A stretch of DNA of 47,323 nucleotides from Guillardia theta CCMP2712 (GCF_000315625.1 NW_005434453.1:23414-70736), one strand, 5' to 3'. Counted from the first letter of the stretch, positions 22,539-34,302 are shown. Translations and numbers: made by a program. The notes: a model not told the origin generated them from the letters alone.

Positions 22539-23717
22539 CTAGATGACATCGAATCTCATCGGCATCTTGAATTGCTGCAGGTGAGCAATGGCCACTTGAA
22601 AATGAGCTCCCTTGGTGACAACAACGGTGTCACCATCTGCATCACTTACATACGAAGATCATCACTTCTCGTGCTCATTGCCAATGCCAAGCGTTCTACC
22701 TGTAAGTAATCTTCATCGTCTGAAGATCCTTCGGTCCCGCCAAAGTCTACTTAACACGACAGCAGTCATGACTTGATGCTTCGGATAATGCTGGACACGA
22801 ACCTTGATTTCAGCCAGAAGGTCTTGATAAGAAGAGACCACAGTCCTCTTGATATCCGATCCAAAAGCGATCTTCACAGGCGTCTCTGAATTCAATTCCC
22901 CCCTCTCCTTGCGTTCCCTCTCCCCCTTCTCCTTGCGCTCCTTCCCCCCTCTCCTTGCGCTCCTTCTCTTGCTTCTCCTTGCGCTCCTTCTCTTGCTTCT
23001 CCTTGTGCTCCTTCTCCCCCTTCTCCTTGCGCTCCTTCTCTTCCTTCTCCTTGCGCTCCTTCTCTTGCTTCTCCTTGCGCTCCTTCTCTTCCTTCTCCTT
23101 GCGCTCCTTCTCTTCCTTCTCCTTGCGCTCCTTCTCTTCCTTCTCCTTGCGCTCCTTCTCTTCCTTCTCCTTGCGCTCCTTCTCCTCTGTCTCCTTGCGT
23201 TGCATCTCTTGCAGCCGTTTCTTGCAATGTCTGCAACCGCACTACCAACAGCACACGTCACAACAGATTCACTCGCATCACTCAAACCAATCATACACCT
23301 CGTCATAGTTACCCCATCCTTGAGCTTTGCAGCACTGAGTCAACCAATCCAATCAATACAAATATCATCTCTACAGACCATGCGCTTTGAAACATGATCG
23401 ATGACTTACATTCTGTGAGTTTCCCAGTGCATAATGTAATCAAAACAAGGTCAGATCAGCAGGAAGATATGTGATGGTGTCAATCTCTTACGCAGCACTA
23501 GTAGATCCATACCAGATGTTGCCATCCGTTGATCAAGACATACCAGAAAAAGCAAAATGAATGTCACTCCCTACCAACCGCATGTTTCAATCGAGATATT
23601 ACTTACATACTATCCAGTTCCATCACACCAGTCCATCCGAGCGAAAACAAAACAATCCCAAGATTACATGTCAGCCATATCGTCCCCTGACCGCATTTCA
23701 GCATCGTCACTTGCCCG
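22539..23717 (-). pseudogene. Truncated third paralogue: cysteine module, coiled coil, PB1 domain
   Basis: Reads in order: microexons R (23717-23715), Y (23609-23607), CC (23497-23492, 6 nt) and N (23412-23410); a 36-nt exon CCKAQGWGNYDE (23334-23299); then CGCRHCKKRLQEMQRKE. The same layout is found in the kinase-PARP gene (Y, CC, N, CSKSRGWSAYDE, YGCSHCKERL). A Lys/Glu coiled coil of 24-bp repeats follows. Then VKIAFGSDIKRTVVSSYQDL and, after an unresolved intron, DADGDTVVVTKGAHF with a stop at 22539. These are the two halves of a PB1 protein-interaction domain (basic N-terminal cluster and D-x-D-G-D OPCA motif). One repeat unit near 22945-22966 is 22 nt instead of 24, breaking the frame between coil and PB1. 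Nothing of the module lies upstream of about 23775, so the 5' end is missing. Confidence 0.55.
22900..23190 (-). repeat. 24-bp coding repeats, Lys/Glu coiled coil
   Basis: Roughly a dozen copies of a 24-bp unit translating to variants of KEKEEKER, predicted to form a long charged helix. One unit is 2 nt short, which shifts the frame. Confidence 0.85.
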
Positions 23718-23789
23718 CTATACCGCACCATCCACAGTACATCCGAGCAAATACCGACACATACACAAAAGAATCAAACGAGGGTGAGA

Positions 23790-26279
23790 GAGCGAAGGGT
23801 GTTTGAGGTGGTACATACAATCATGTTGGAGCAGCTTATTGGAAGGTAGGTAGGGTCTGGATTGACAGAGGTGGGAGATGTAGTAGGGGGTAGGGTGGGC
23901 ACCTGCTGGCTGAATTAACGGAAGGGGTCAATTGATTGAGGTGGTCAAACTTTCGAAGACTCTCCTGGCTGGAAAGCGAAAATGCTGTTCTGCTCTTGTC
24001 ATCAGGCGATATCAGCGATCGCGGCTTGCTCCTGCTCCTTGGGTCAGCCACCCTGCTCTTCGACTTCATCCCATCCCCCCAACCCGTCCTCCTGCCATCG
24101 CCATGCTCCTCCTTCCTCTTGCCCGGGTCACTCCCCCCCCATCCCTACTCCCTCCTGCTCCCTGGGATGGTTTGGCCTGCGTTGTTCAGTTTTCCACCAT
24201 CCCCGATCTCGCTGGAGGTGAAGTTGTCCTCGTGCAGGAGTGGTGACAGGACCTTCGGCATCAAGTCCATCCGCAGGTCCTCGAGCCTTAGGATGTGACG
24301 ATGACGATGAGCAGCAGGAAGAGGACCGGCTGGCTCTCGCAGCACATCCGGTGGGTAGGCTTCAAGGACCTGACACTGCAGTGGTGGCAGGCTACGGTAG
24401 GGAGCAGTGGTTGGACACTGGGATAGCCTAACGTCATCACTCAGTGATTGTTAGTTTCGATCCTCCTGACTGGTTGTTACCACCCGGTAAGCCTTGAGGC
24501 TTGGGGGACGTGTATCATCTCCCCTTGGAGCAGCAAGGTGAAGCTGCTAGCAATCTCTTTGGTGCCATTGCTGATGTCTGTAAGATCGCTGCTTAAGTTC
24601 TTCTCTGACTACAACCACTGTGACTACCGTCTACAACGATTCTTCATGGATCACAGCAGCTGCTTCAACCTGTCCACTTGTCCGAACTGCAACTTGAGCA
24701 TCTGCAAACCCGCCTCAGTGTCTCGGTGTAAGGTCTCAGCAGGGCAGTGATTTACTATCATTACAGTATTGGCATGTCTGTTCGACTGCCACTCCTTTGT
24801 AGTACCTCATCTGATGTTTCTGCTGGTGCGGAGCACAGCGAGACACTGATATGCAAAGGTGGTCGTTAGGGTCCATGTAGACCCTTCCGACTATCCTGAG
24901 AGTTGTCCTGAGGACCAGAGGACAACATCACTGACAGCCGGCAGTGATGGGGATGTCCGGCCTGAAGCACCTCATCGAACGAGGATGGTGGAGTCCAGGC
25001 TTATGTAGAGGAGACGAGCTGGCGGTAGTATCAGTGGAGACGGTGTATCAACAGCCGAACAAAGGTCTCCTCAACAGAACGTGTGGAGCGACTCGCTCGT
25101 ATTCAGATATGACATTGTTTTCGCACACTGGCTCGTTGTTTTCTTGACGAGATCACTTCCCGTCTCAACACTCTCTAGGGGGAGAGAGAGGAGGCGATCC
25201 TAACATTTTCTCCCCTCCCTTCCCTTTTCAGTCGAGCAAAGTAAGGCAAGGATATCTAGTTGTATATTTGTTGACACAATGTTGATGTTTCAGGAACATC
25301 ACAAGCATGTTTCAGGAACATCACAAGCATATTTCTTCACTTGAATTCAGTCAAACAAGTTTGAAATAGCGTTGTTCTGAACATGCAATGGATAGTCCAT
25401 GTCTTCATCGGCTACAGCATGCGCACCTCATATCTCCTTGAGGACCTTGTTCACATTCGCTCGCTCTTGCGCCTCAAATCTAGGCTGCCTTGACGCCTGG
25501 GAAGGAAGAGCAGGGGTAGATAATGTCTGACATTCGCCAGCCTGTGTCCCTGCCGTCAGCCGCAACCTCCGCAACATTCTTATCATGGTCTGTTGTGACC
25601 TTGTCGGGTTCCAACAGGCTTGAACCAGTGGCTGTTCTTGCGAGGCAATTTCTCGATCCCTACATCTCTGCAAGCCTTCTTGTTCTGCGAGGACCTCAGC
25701 TCACAATCTCACAGATAGAAATCAAAATGTGCCCACCAACTGTTTCGCGACTCAAGACAGCGGATGATGAAACATCTCCGAGATCAAATCAATGGTAAGC
25801 AAGACGAGATTTGACTTGTTTGAGTCCTGACAAACTTTCTTGCGAGGATGTATGATTGTGTGCGCATGATCACGACGAGCTAGGCCTTTGAGCGAAAGGG
25901 TTTTATCCGAAGATTCCATGTTCTTTGTAGCAACTTGCTACTCATTACACCGGGTAATGAGTAGGACCAAGGAGTAGGACCAAGGTGGGGCGTAACCTCC
26001 GAGGAGGACATTAGACTGAGGCTTTGTAAGGAACGATGGAAAGGCGACATGGAGGAGCGATGATTTGGCGTGATCGTTCTTCCACAAGTGTTTATGAAGC
26101 AGTTATAGAAGCTCAAGCGCTTCCTGTCGTTCTTCTCGCTACGAAACAGATGGAGAGATTTGCAAGCATTCGTCTGTTTGATTCTTTCTCTCTCTGACGT
26201 CCTGTTTGAGTGACATCCATGGCTCATTGGCAACATTTGCTACTGTCCACGAAATCGGGTATTCGCGACAAGCATAAGC
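23790..26279. other. No firmly supported gene
   Basis: No intact family-like ORF is found. A minus-strand frame ending at 25428 (SQASRQPRFEAQERANVNKV, then LKEI and stop) reads like the C-terminal exon of an unrecognised gene, but I could not find upstream exons. CGTAACCTCC-type AT/GC-mixed sequence continues up to the kinase-PARP stop codon. Confidence 0.35.
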
Positions 26280-29200
26280 TTACACTCGACGGAACTCCAC
26301 CAGCAACTCAGGGTATGTCTGTCGGCGATCGTAGACGATGAACTCCCTGTACTTTTCCAAGCACGCTGAAGGATGCGTATCCTGTGTCACCCCAATCACT
26401 GAGTCATGCAGGCGGTCGCTGCCCGGCATTACTGGTGGTCGCCTCGCGTTGTTCATCGCTTGCAGGGCCTCGTAAGGCGTTCCCAGCACAGCTCGCACCA
26501 CAAACATACGACAGATCCCGCGGCTGTCTGGCGTGCAGTACTCGTCGCTCTTGCTCGAGTTCTCAGCTAGGTAGATCCCAGCTCCAAACAAGCCTCCTAG
26601 ACTGCAGACCCGCTCGTCAAGCCCAGCCTTCAAGATAACATCCGCCATGTCGTGTTTGGTGCCATGAAACAGAAACACCTCGTTGCTGGTCTTGTCCTGT
26701 AGGAGCGATCTCTTCATCCAATCGCTATAAGTGCGTACCTCTGTCTTGGGATGTCGTTCGCCCTGTAGCATCATAAGGTAGCCTATAACCTTTCGCTGTA
26801 GGGCATATGCCGACCACAACTCCGAGTGCTCTATACGGAAGACGCGCTCAACCTTGTAGCCTTTATGCTTCAATCCCAAGTTGTCTCTTCCTTGGCCGAT
26901 GTACTGCGGTTTACATGTTGATGTCAACAGCTCTTGTATTCTATCCTTCCACTCGCTCGTTACGTCGACTTTGATGTTTGTGCCAGCAGAGCTTGCTAGA
27001 CCCTGCCAATAGCGGGGAGGTGTAAACACGGCACAACCGTACGCAAGAAGCAGCTTCTCTGTCTCTAAATCTCTCGCTTTCTGCTCAAGTACGGCCTCTT
27101 GCTTGCTCAAGGTCGTCAGCTCCGACTGCACCTGACGCTTTTGTTCCTTCAGAAGCCGCTCTTGTGTGCTGAGCTCTGCCTTCTCCTTCGGGAGTTGCTC
27201 CTTCCTCAGGTTGAAGTGGTATTCCAGTTTCCTTCCTTGAGAGGTGAATGCTCGCTGCTGCTCCACTAGCTGCCTCTCCTCAGACTGCACGTGCTCCATG
27301 CGCTGCTTTATGTCTCTCTCCCTCTCTGCTAGTTCCTCTTGTCTCCTCATGAGCAGCGCAAGCTGTCGATCATGCTCTTCTCGCATGGCAGTGCGCTCCT
27401 TCTCGAGATGTTCGCGCTCGAGTATCATGGCATGACTGAAGTATCGATGTGTGAGAGCTTCGGCTGATGAAAGTCTCTTGCTCGGAACAGGATCGAGAAG
27501 TCTAGCAACAAGATCCTTCGCCTCGCCTTGAAGCCCAGCAAGCAAAGCCATGACGTCGTCACGATGAGTCGGTCTTATCGGAGCTTCTGTCAAGACCTCA
27601 AGCATCACCAAGCCAAACGAGTACATGTCTGATTTGTGCGAGACTTTCATCTTGCCTGTGGAAGGGTTGGTGAGCTCCGGAGCCATGTAGTTCAGCGTGC
27701 CCACGGCAAGAGCAGTGGTCACTGTAGCTGCCAACTCCCTCGCCCGGTCCTCCTGCTCCTTGGACACGTCGAAGTCTGCAATCTGCGGCTCTGCATGCTC
27801 GTCCTTGGAAGTCATCAAGATGTTTGCGGGCTTGATGTCGCAGTGGATGATCCGATTCTGACGCAGGTGCTCGAGCCCCTGCAGCACCTGCATGAGCACC
27901 CTGTGCTTCTGCTGCTCGCTCGGGTCCACATCCTGCATCCACCTACAAAGCGTTCCTCCGACAAGGAAAGGCATCTTCAGGTATCCCTTCATGACCATCG
28001 TGCGAAGCTCGATCTTCTCCTCAATAAAGGCGCTGATCAGCTTCACAATGCAAGGGTGCTCCAGGCGACGCAACATGCTTGCTTCACGTAGGAAATGTTT
28101 TCTGCCGCTCTGACAGACGGTAAGGTTGTACTCCTTGATGACATATTCCTGGCTCCCTTGACTGACGAGGATGACATTATGTCGGGCCCCCATCTGACCA
28201 ACTTGCGACAGACGATCAACGACTGTGAAAATGTCGAGCTTTTCATGCCCGATCAAAACATCACTGTCACCCGCGCCAGCCCCAGGATCTAGCTCTTCCT
28301 TCAACTCCTTCATGTATTCTGGATAGTGACAGACCACACTCCAGAGTCTTTCCTCCAACCTCTCAAGCTCCCTGGTACTTGCCATGAGCTTCACTCTGAC
28401 CACATCCGTCTTGTCCTCGATCTCCTGGCACGCCAGCTTCTTTCTCTTGCTCTTCTCAAAGTCAGATCTAAGATCATACAGCTCGTCTTCCAGATTCTCA
28501 ATTGCTTGCTTGAGCTCTGCCCGGGTGTCCATCAAACGTCGCGGGTCTTCCATACTCTGAAATGTCTTACTGTATCTTTCCAATCCTTTGACGTTTGATA
28601 TCGCACCCAGTTCAAACAACACAGTTTGTGCCCATGACAAAGCCTCTTTTTGGATTGAAAGTAAAGAGCTGAGGGGAAACGATTCGATCAAAGTCGTGTC
28701 TATCAACACCTCCTCCTCAGACACAAACGCGGCTTCAAGAGCCATGTGCGTCTCCGGAAGCACATCTTCCAGCTTGTTCTTGTCACCAATGCTCAACACA
28801 CTAACGCTTCCATCCAGCAAGCAAGACAGCTGACGAAGACTATCAGCATATCGGCTTGCGATCTTCACCCTCTCCTCCCTTGCCGATGCCAATTTCCCAT
28901 TTACCATCTCAACCCAAGCTGACACCATTGATTTTGTTTCGTTCAGCTGATACTGAAGATCATCTGTAGACAAACAGAACGGAGCTGCAGCTTTCGACCC
29001 CCTCGTATCAAGATCACAGCAGCGTAAAACTGCCTCCACGTCTGTGACAAACCTTTCCAACACTTGCTTGTACTCCAATAGGCGGGCCCGACAACCACCT
29101 TCGAGTGCAGCAACGAGCTCGTTGGATGCCTGAATCAGTGCAATCCTCGTCTCGTTCCGTCTGTTTATGCTCTCACTCTCTTGCCTGGCTCTCTGCATCA

Positions 29201-31833
29201 ACTCAGCTTGCTTGGAATCAAGCTCATCCTGCAATGACCGCACTTGACTCCAAGCCTGCTGCATACGCATGTACGCTTCGTGACCCTCGCTGCTGAATAT
29301 TTCCGTCAACTCAACCAGCAATCTGAGCGCGTCCTCTCCTGAGGCGAGCTCTTGGCTGCATATCTTCTCCGTCAGGTCGTGCAGCGACAACATCGCACGA
29401 CCATGCAGGCCCAACGACGACCCATGCCGCATGGCGACCTTGACCGCAGATCGAAGAGTGCTGCACTTGTTCATGTTTTCAGAGCGCTCCCTCTCCCGCT
29501 CATCTCTTTCCTTTTGCTCCTGCTCCTCCTGGTGTCTGGCTTGTGTGGCCTGCTCTTCTCGTTTGAGCCGTTCCTTGCAATGGCTGCATCCATACTAGCA
29601 ACATCATCCGTCAGTCGCATCAAAGACACACTTCAAGCACCTCATCGTATGCCGACCATCCTCTGGACTTGGAGCACTAAAAACCGAAGTCAATCGCCAT
29701 ATTCAGCAAAAGAGCCATCGCTCGCAATCTGCTCAGCTTACATTCTGTCATTGTTGTTTTCACCAGCAATGAAAACCAACGCAAACACAAAGTCAGGAGA
29801 GCATCAAAGAGAGTGAATAGGAAAGTCTTACACAGCACTGATGGAAAAAATAGATGTTTGAACCACAGTCATAGGATAACGCAAGACATATGTCAGTTCC
29901 TATGTCCCCTGACCGTATCTTTCATGTTTGTTACTTACATACTATCCAGCCACATTCACGACCCATGTGATGGTAATCCGAAAGAAAGACAAAACTCGTC
30001 AGTCCCTATGAACCCCTGACCGCATCTTTCATCATCGTTACTCACATGCTATCAAGCCCCATTCACGACCCGACCGATGACAAACCGAAAGAGTTGCAAA
30101 ACCAAATTTCAGCCATCGTTCCCTGACCACACCTTTCATGTTTGTTACTTACAAGCTTTCCAGCCCCATTCGTAGCCAATCCGACGATCCACAAAATTGC
30201 AAGGAACATGTCAGTCCCTATCGATCCCTGACCGCATTTTTCAATCAAGATACTCACAATCTATCCAGCCCCATTTTGTTTCACCGGGTGAAAACAAAAC
30301 ACACAAAAAGTAGATGTCAGCCATATCGTTCCCTGAGAGCATGGTACATATTTCGTCACTTACCCACTATCCAGCATCATCGACAGTCCATCCGAGAAAT
30401 AACCGATAAGATTTGCAAAATGAAATGTCAGCCAATCGTCTTCTGATCGCATCATTGAAAATGCTACTCACTCCCTATCCAGATAATCGTTTCAAATCCC
30501 GGCAAGTAACCGATGGGAGTGATTTCGTTTTCGATAAAACACGTCAGCCAATCGTCCACTCAGCACATCATATGATATGAAAAAACACTTACTCCCTTCG
30601 AAGACAGATTCCATCCAAACAAGCCAGGAAAGAGTAGCAATTGCAAATCAAATGTCAGCCAACCGTCCCTTGAGGGAATGATCGGCTTCACCGGGCAAAA
30701 CTTTGCTTCGCCAATGTGTTCTTCCTCCTTGTAAATACAATTCTTGCAGGTGCCATCTTCATCAAGATGGAAGGTCTACATGATTCGTCAGTCTTGTCGT
30801 TCCCTGATGTTTCATTATTGTTACTTACATTCTATCCAGCCACATTCATGACCCGTCCGATGAAGCACTCACAGAATTTCGATGAAAAACCCACAGATTT
30901 GCGGAAAACACGTCAGCCAAACATCCCATGACCGCATCCTTCATGATTTGTAACTCACCGTCTATTCAGTCCAATCAATGACCCATCCGATGACAAAACC
31001 GAAAAATACACCAACATTGTCAGTCAGCAAATCGTTCTTTGACCGCATTTCCATGATTGTTGCTTACCAGCTGTCCAGTCCAATCAACAGCAGATCCGAT
31101 GAAAAAACCGAAAAATGCACGAAATTCGTTAGTCCTATGGATCACTCAAGGAATGATCGGTTTTACGGGGCAAAACTTCGCTTCGCCAATGTGTTCTTCC
31201 TCCTTGTAAATACAATTCTTGCAGGTGCCATCTTCATCAAGATGGAAGGTCTACATGATTCGTCAGCCCGATCGTCCTCAAACAAGATGATTGCGAATAC
31301 TACTCACTGCCTATTCAGACAATTGTTTCCAATCCCAGCAAGCAACCGATGGGAGTGATTTTCGTTTCGAAACAAGGAAAAACATGTCAGCCAACCAACC
31401 GTCCCCTGATCGCATCTTTCATCATCCTCACTTACATTCTATCCAGCCCCATACATATCCCAACCGACGTGAACAGACCGAAAAATTCACGAAGAATGTA
31501 AGTCCCTATCGTCCCCTGACTGCATTCTTCAATCAAGATACCGCCTGTAAGCCGCATAGGCATAGTGATGTCAGCAAAAGCTGTCCCTCAAGACTTACTC
31601 ATCTTACGCATCTGCTGCTGTCTTCGGTACCGGGGCAGACCTCGATCTAAAGCATCTCCAGTAAGAGGGTAATCAATCCAACACTGATGTGGTGTGATGA
31701 GGGACTAAAATGAAGGAGCAAGTGAGGACGTGCAGGAGGAAAGTCAGCATATCCATCACACATGCAGGTCAAGCAAACAAGCATCGCATCGCTTATGCTC
31801 CCTTGCCTTGCAGTCTTGACAGTTCCTCGGCAT
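26280..31833 (-). CDS. Cysteine module - coiled coil - protein kinase - PARP fusion protein
   Basis: Predicted 1,225 residues from 21 exons. Exon 1 (31833-31762) reads MPRNCQDCKAREHKRCDACL; exon 2 (31646-31608) reads IEVCPGTEDSSRC. Fourteen 3-nt and one 6-nt microexons, two 84-nt zinc-motif exons and a 36-nt exon (29676-29641) follow, then one 3.3-kb exon (29594-26280). The large exon starts YGCSHCKERLKREEQ and has a long coiled coil. The kinase domain spans about residues 574-850 of the joined protein: VIK lysine, HCDIKPANIL catalytic loop, GTLNYMAPE; DFG is replaced by DFD. A second coiled coil follows, then a PARP catalytic domain at the C-terminus: FHGT histidine, GIYLAENSSKSDEYC tyrosine, REFIVYD glutamate, the complete H-Y-E set of polymerising PARPs. 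It probably phosphorylates partners and ADP-ribosylates using NAD+. A kinase-PARP fusion is not an arrangement I know as a standard family. Confidence 0.8.
30692..30775 (-). other. Zinc-motif exon, kinase-PARP gene, second copy
   Basis: 84-nt phase-0 exon bounded by TAG and GTGAAG. It reads TFHLDEDGTCKNCIYKEEE then HIGEAKFCP: C-x2-C-x6-H-x6-C, a likely zinc-binding CCHC site. It is nearly identical to the copy at 31167-31250. Confidence 0.8.
31167..31250 (-). other. Zinc-motif exon, kinase-PARP gene, first copy
   Basis: 84-nt phase-0 exon bounded by TAG and GTAAAA, with the same peptide as the exon at 30692-30775. Flanking intron sequence is also shared, showing a recent duplication of exon plus flanks of about 125 bp. 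Confidence 0.8.
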
Positions 31834-32499
31834 GACGGGACAGCGGAGGAAAGGCTGTTTTTTTGACCCGCAGGGAGGTGAGCAGGGGGTGGACAGGGCT
31901 CAGAGCAGGGGGTCCAGATCTGGTCCAGATGGAGTCGGGGTCGATGTGGCTCCACCAGCTATCGTGGTTACACACAAGTCTAGCATTCTTGGTGACAAAC
32001 GGGTTGAAAGGGGGCGGCTGAGTAAAACATGATGGGGACTCTAATGCCGGGCCGTCAACCTCCGGGGCCCGGGGAGCCACCTGGGGACCATCGACGCAAG
32101 TCGAGAGTCGATCTCTTAGCCCCTCGTTGACTCCTTGCCCTCATTCAAGAGAGGCCGAATCTCCTCCTCCGGCGGCGGATCTGCCGGAGCTCTTCCTGGA
32201 TGGTGATGAACTCTGAACCTCAAGGAGACGATGACATCCTGCGTGGGGGAGCAGGAGCAGGAAAGCAGGAGGCGATGGAGAGCCGGAGAAGTTGATTTAG
32301 GAAGAAGAAGCAAATCAGAGAGAAGAGACAGCGAAGGCCGGGCGGAAGCAGCTGGATACAGGACGCGGCTGATATGGTAGCGGCCATCACCAACTTGACG
32401 AGATTTGATTCATATGGGGCCCTCAGTTTGACCTGATACTTTGTTGAACACGGTCTGCTTCTGCCTCCTGACCTTGTTCCTTGCCCTGCACGTGAGCCA
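31834..32499. promoter_or_regulatory. Upstream region of the kinase-PARP gene
   Basis: No gene seen. It should contain the promoter of the minus-strand gene starting at 31833, but I see no clear TATA or initiator sequence. Confidence 0.3.
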
Positions 32500-33811
32500 A
32501 CTCAAGCACGTCAGAGTCGACCTCTGCTCGAGCACGTCAGAGTCGTCCTCTGCTCGAGCACATCAGAGTCGTCCTCTGCTCGAGCACATCAGAGTCGACC
32601 TCTGCTCGAGCACATCAGAGTCGACCTCTGCTCGAGCACATCAGAGTCGTCCTCTGCTCGAGCACATCAGAGTCGTCCTCTGCTCAAGCACGTCAGAGTC
32701 GTCCTCTGCTCGAGCACATCAGAGTCGACCTCTGCTCGAGCACATCAGAGTCGTCCTCTGCTCAAGCACGTCAGAGTCGTCCTCTGCTCAAGCACGTCAG
32801 AGTCGTCCTCTGCTCGAGCACATCAGAGTCGTCCTCTGCTCAAGCACGTCAGAGTCGTCCTCTGCTCGAGCACATCAGAGTCGACCTCTGCTCGAGCACA
32901 TCAGAGTCGTCCTCTGCTCAAGCACGTCAGAGTCGTCCTCTGCTCAAGCACGTCAGAGTCGTCCTCTGCTCGAGCACATCAGAGTCGACCTCTGCTCGAG
33001 CACATCAGAGTCGACCTCTGCTCGAGCACATCAGAGTCGTCCTCTGCTCGAGCACATCAGAGTCGTCCTCTGCTCAAGCACGTCAGAGTCGTCCTCTGCT
33101 CGAGCACATCAGAGTCGACCTCTGCTCGAGCACATCAGAGTCGTCCTCTGCTCAAGCACGTCAGAGTCGTCCTCTGCTCAAGCACATCAGAGTCGTCCTC
33201 TGCTCGAGCACATCAGAGTCGTCCTCTGCTCAAGCACGTCAGAGTCGTCCTCTGCTCGAGCACATCAGAGTCGACCTCTGCTCGAGCACATCAGAGTCGT
33301 CCTCTGCTCAAGCACGTCAGAGTCGTCCTCTGCTCAAGCACGTCAGAGTCGTCCTCTGCTCGAGCACATCAGAGTCGACCTCTGCTCAAGCACATCAGAG
33401 TCGTCCTCTGCTCGAGCACATCAGAGTCGACCTCTGCTCAAGCACATCAGAGTCGACCTCTGCTCAAGCACATCAGAGTCGACCTCTGCTCAAGCACATC
33501 AGAGTCGACCTCTGCTCAAGCACATCAGAGTCGTCCTCTGCTCGAGCACATCAGAGTCGTCCTCTGCTCGAGCACATCAGAGTCGACCTCTGCTCGAGCA
33601 CATCAGAGTCGACCTCTGCTCGAGCACATCAGAGTCGTCCTCTGCTCGAGCACATCAGAGTCGACCTCTGCTCAAGCACATCAGAGTCGACCTCTGCTCA
33701 AGCACATCAGAGTCGTCCTCTGCTCAAGCACATCAGAGTCGACCTCTGCTCAAGCACATCAGAGTCGACCTCTGCTCAAGCACATCAGAGTCGACCTCTG
33801 CTCAAGCACAG
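32500..33811. repeat. 26-bp minisatellite, about 50 copies
   Basis: Tandem unit CTCGAGCACATCAGAGTCGT plus CCTCTG. Variable sites are CTCGAG or CTCAAG, CACATC or CACGTC, and GTCGTCC or GTCGACC. Because 26 is not a multiple of 3, the open plus-strand frame shows a 26-residue period spanning three units. Blocks of variants recur (for example at about 32760-32900 and 32900-33250), indicating higher-order duplication. Confidence 0.97.
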
Positions 33812-33829
33812 TCAGCCAGCTGCTGTAAC

Positions 33830-34079
33830 TTGTTCGACGATTGCGATTCGAGAGCCTTAGTTGCACCACCTGAGCCCATTGTGCATCCGAATGGTTAGTG
33901 TTACGAAGTGGATCGTATCTTAGCACGTCGTGGGAAAGGTCGTCGTGTGCAATACTTGATCAGATGGAAAGGTTATGATAATACTGCGTCTGATTCTTGG
34001 TTGTCATTCCGTGAATCGAAGACGCCATTTCTTCGTCAATTGATGCGTGAGTTTAATTTGACTAATTCTAATTCCTGAT
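33830..34079 (+). pseudogene. Chromodomain remnant of a Ty3/gypsy chromovirus
   Basis: After the minisatellite the same frame reads VAPPEPIVHPNG, a TAG stop at 33896-33898, then CYEVDRILARRGKGRRVQYL and IRWKGYDNTASDSWLSF, ending at 34079. The PPEP linker, YEVDRIL, QYLIRWKGY and SW form a chromodomain as found at the C-terminus of chromovirus integrases. No reverse transcriptase, protease or integrase core is present in the window, so this is a scrap of a retrotransposon. Confidence 0.75.
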
Positions 34080-34302
34080 GCAGCGAAGTTCATCGAGATG
34101 TTTCTCAGATGATGCGCTTGGGAGCGTAATGATAGGAGTTGCTTGAGCGGTCACGTATACTTCAGTCACCTAGCTTTTTTTTATCCTGTCGATTTGGTCA
34201 TAAATCTATCCTAACATTCTATACGTTCGGCGAGCGCGGTTGTGTTGAGGTTCCTGTTTGCTTGCTTAACACAAGTTCGACAGTTGGTTCAAGTTCACAG
34301 AG

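Larger units (their letters stand above)
29742..31544 (-). repeat. Intron array with single-codon microexons, kinase-PARP gene
   Basis: Sense-order microexons: A 31544-31542, N 31438-31436, A 31310-31308; zinc exon; L 31070-31068, T 30961-30959, N 30831-30829; zinc exon; G 30595-30593, G 30474-30472, W 30366-30364, I 30260-30258, L 30155-30153, H 30048-30046, Y 29941-29939, CC 29837-29832 (6 nt), N 29744-29742. Each is preceded by AG (mostly GGATAG, also ACAG, AAAG, GAAG) and followed by GTAAG, GTGAG or, once, GTATC. The introns between them are mostly 95-120 nt and resemble one another, sharing ATGAAAGATGCGGTCAGGGG. Confidence 0.85.

Noticed and set aside
23932-24750. Overlapping plus-strand ORFs at 23932-24298 and 24448-24750
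   Set aside because: Short, low in conserved-type residues, and with no recognisable domain or splice partners.
29880-31650. Plus-strand ORFs such as those starting at 30138, 30978 and 31291
   Set aside because: They are antisense to the repeated introns. The repeated peptides only reflect the intron consensus read backwards, and the frame changes from unit to unit.
32500-33811. CRISPR-like array
   Set aside because: Repeats abut one another with no unique spacers, and the genome is eukaryotic.
32441-33898. A 485-residue repeat protein
   Set aside because: The 26-bp unit cycles through all three frames, so the ORF follows from the repeat lacking stops. It belongs to a minisatellite within retrotransposon debris.
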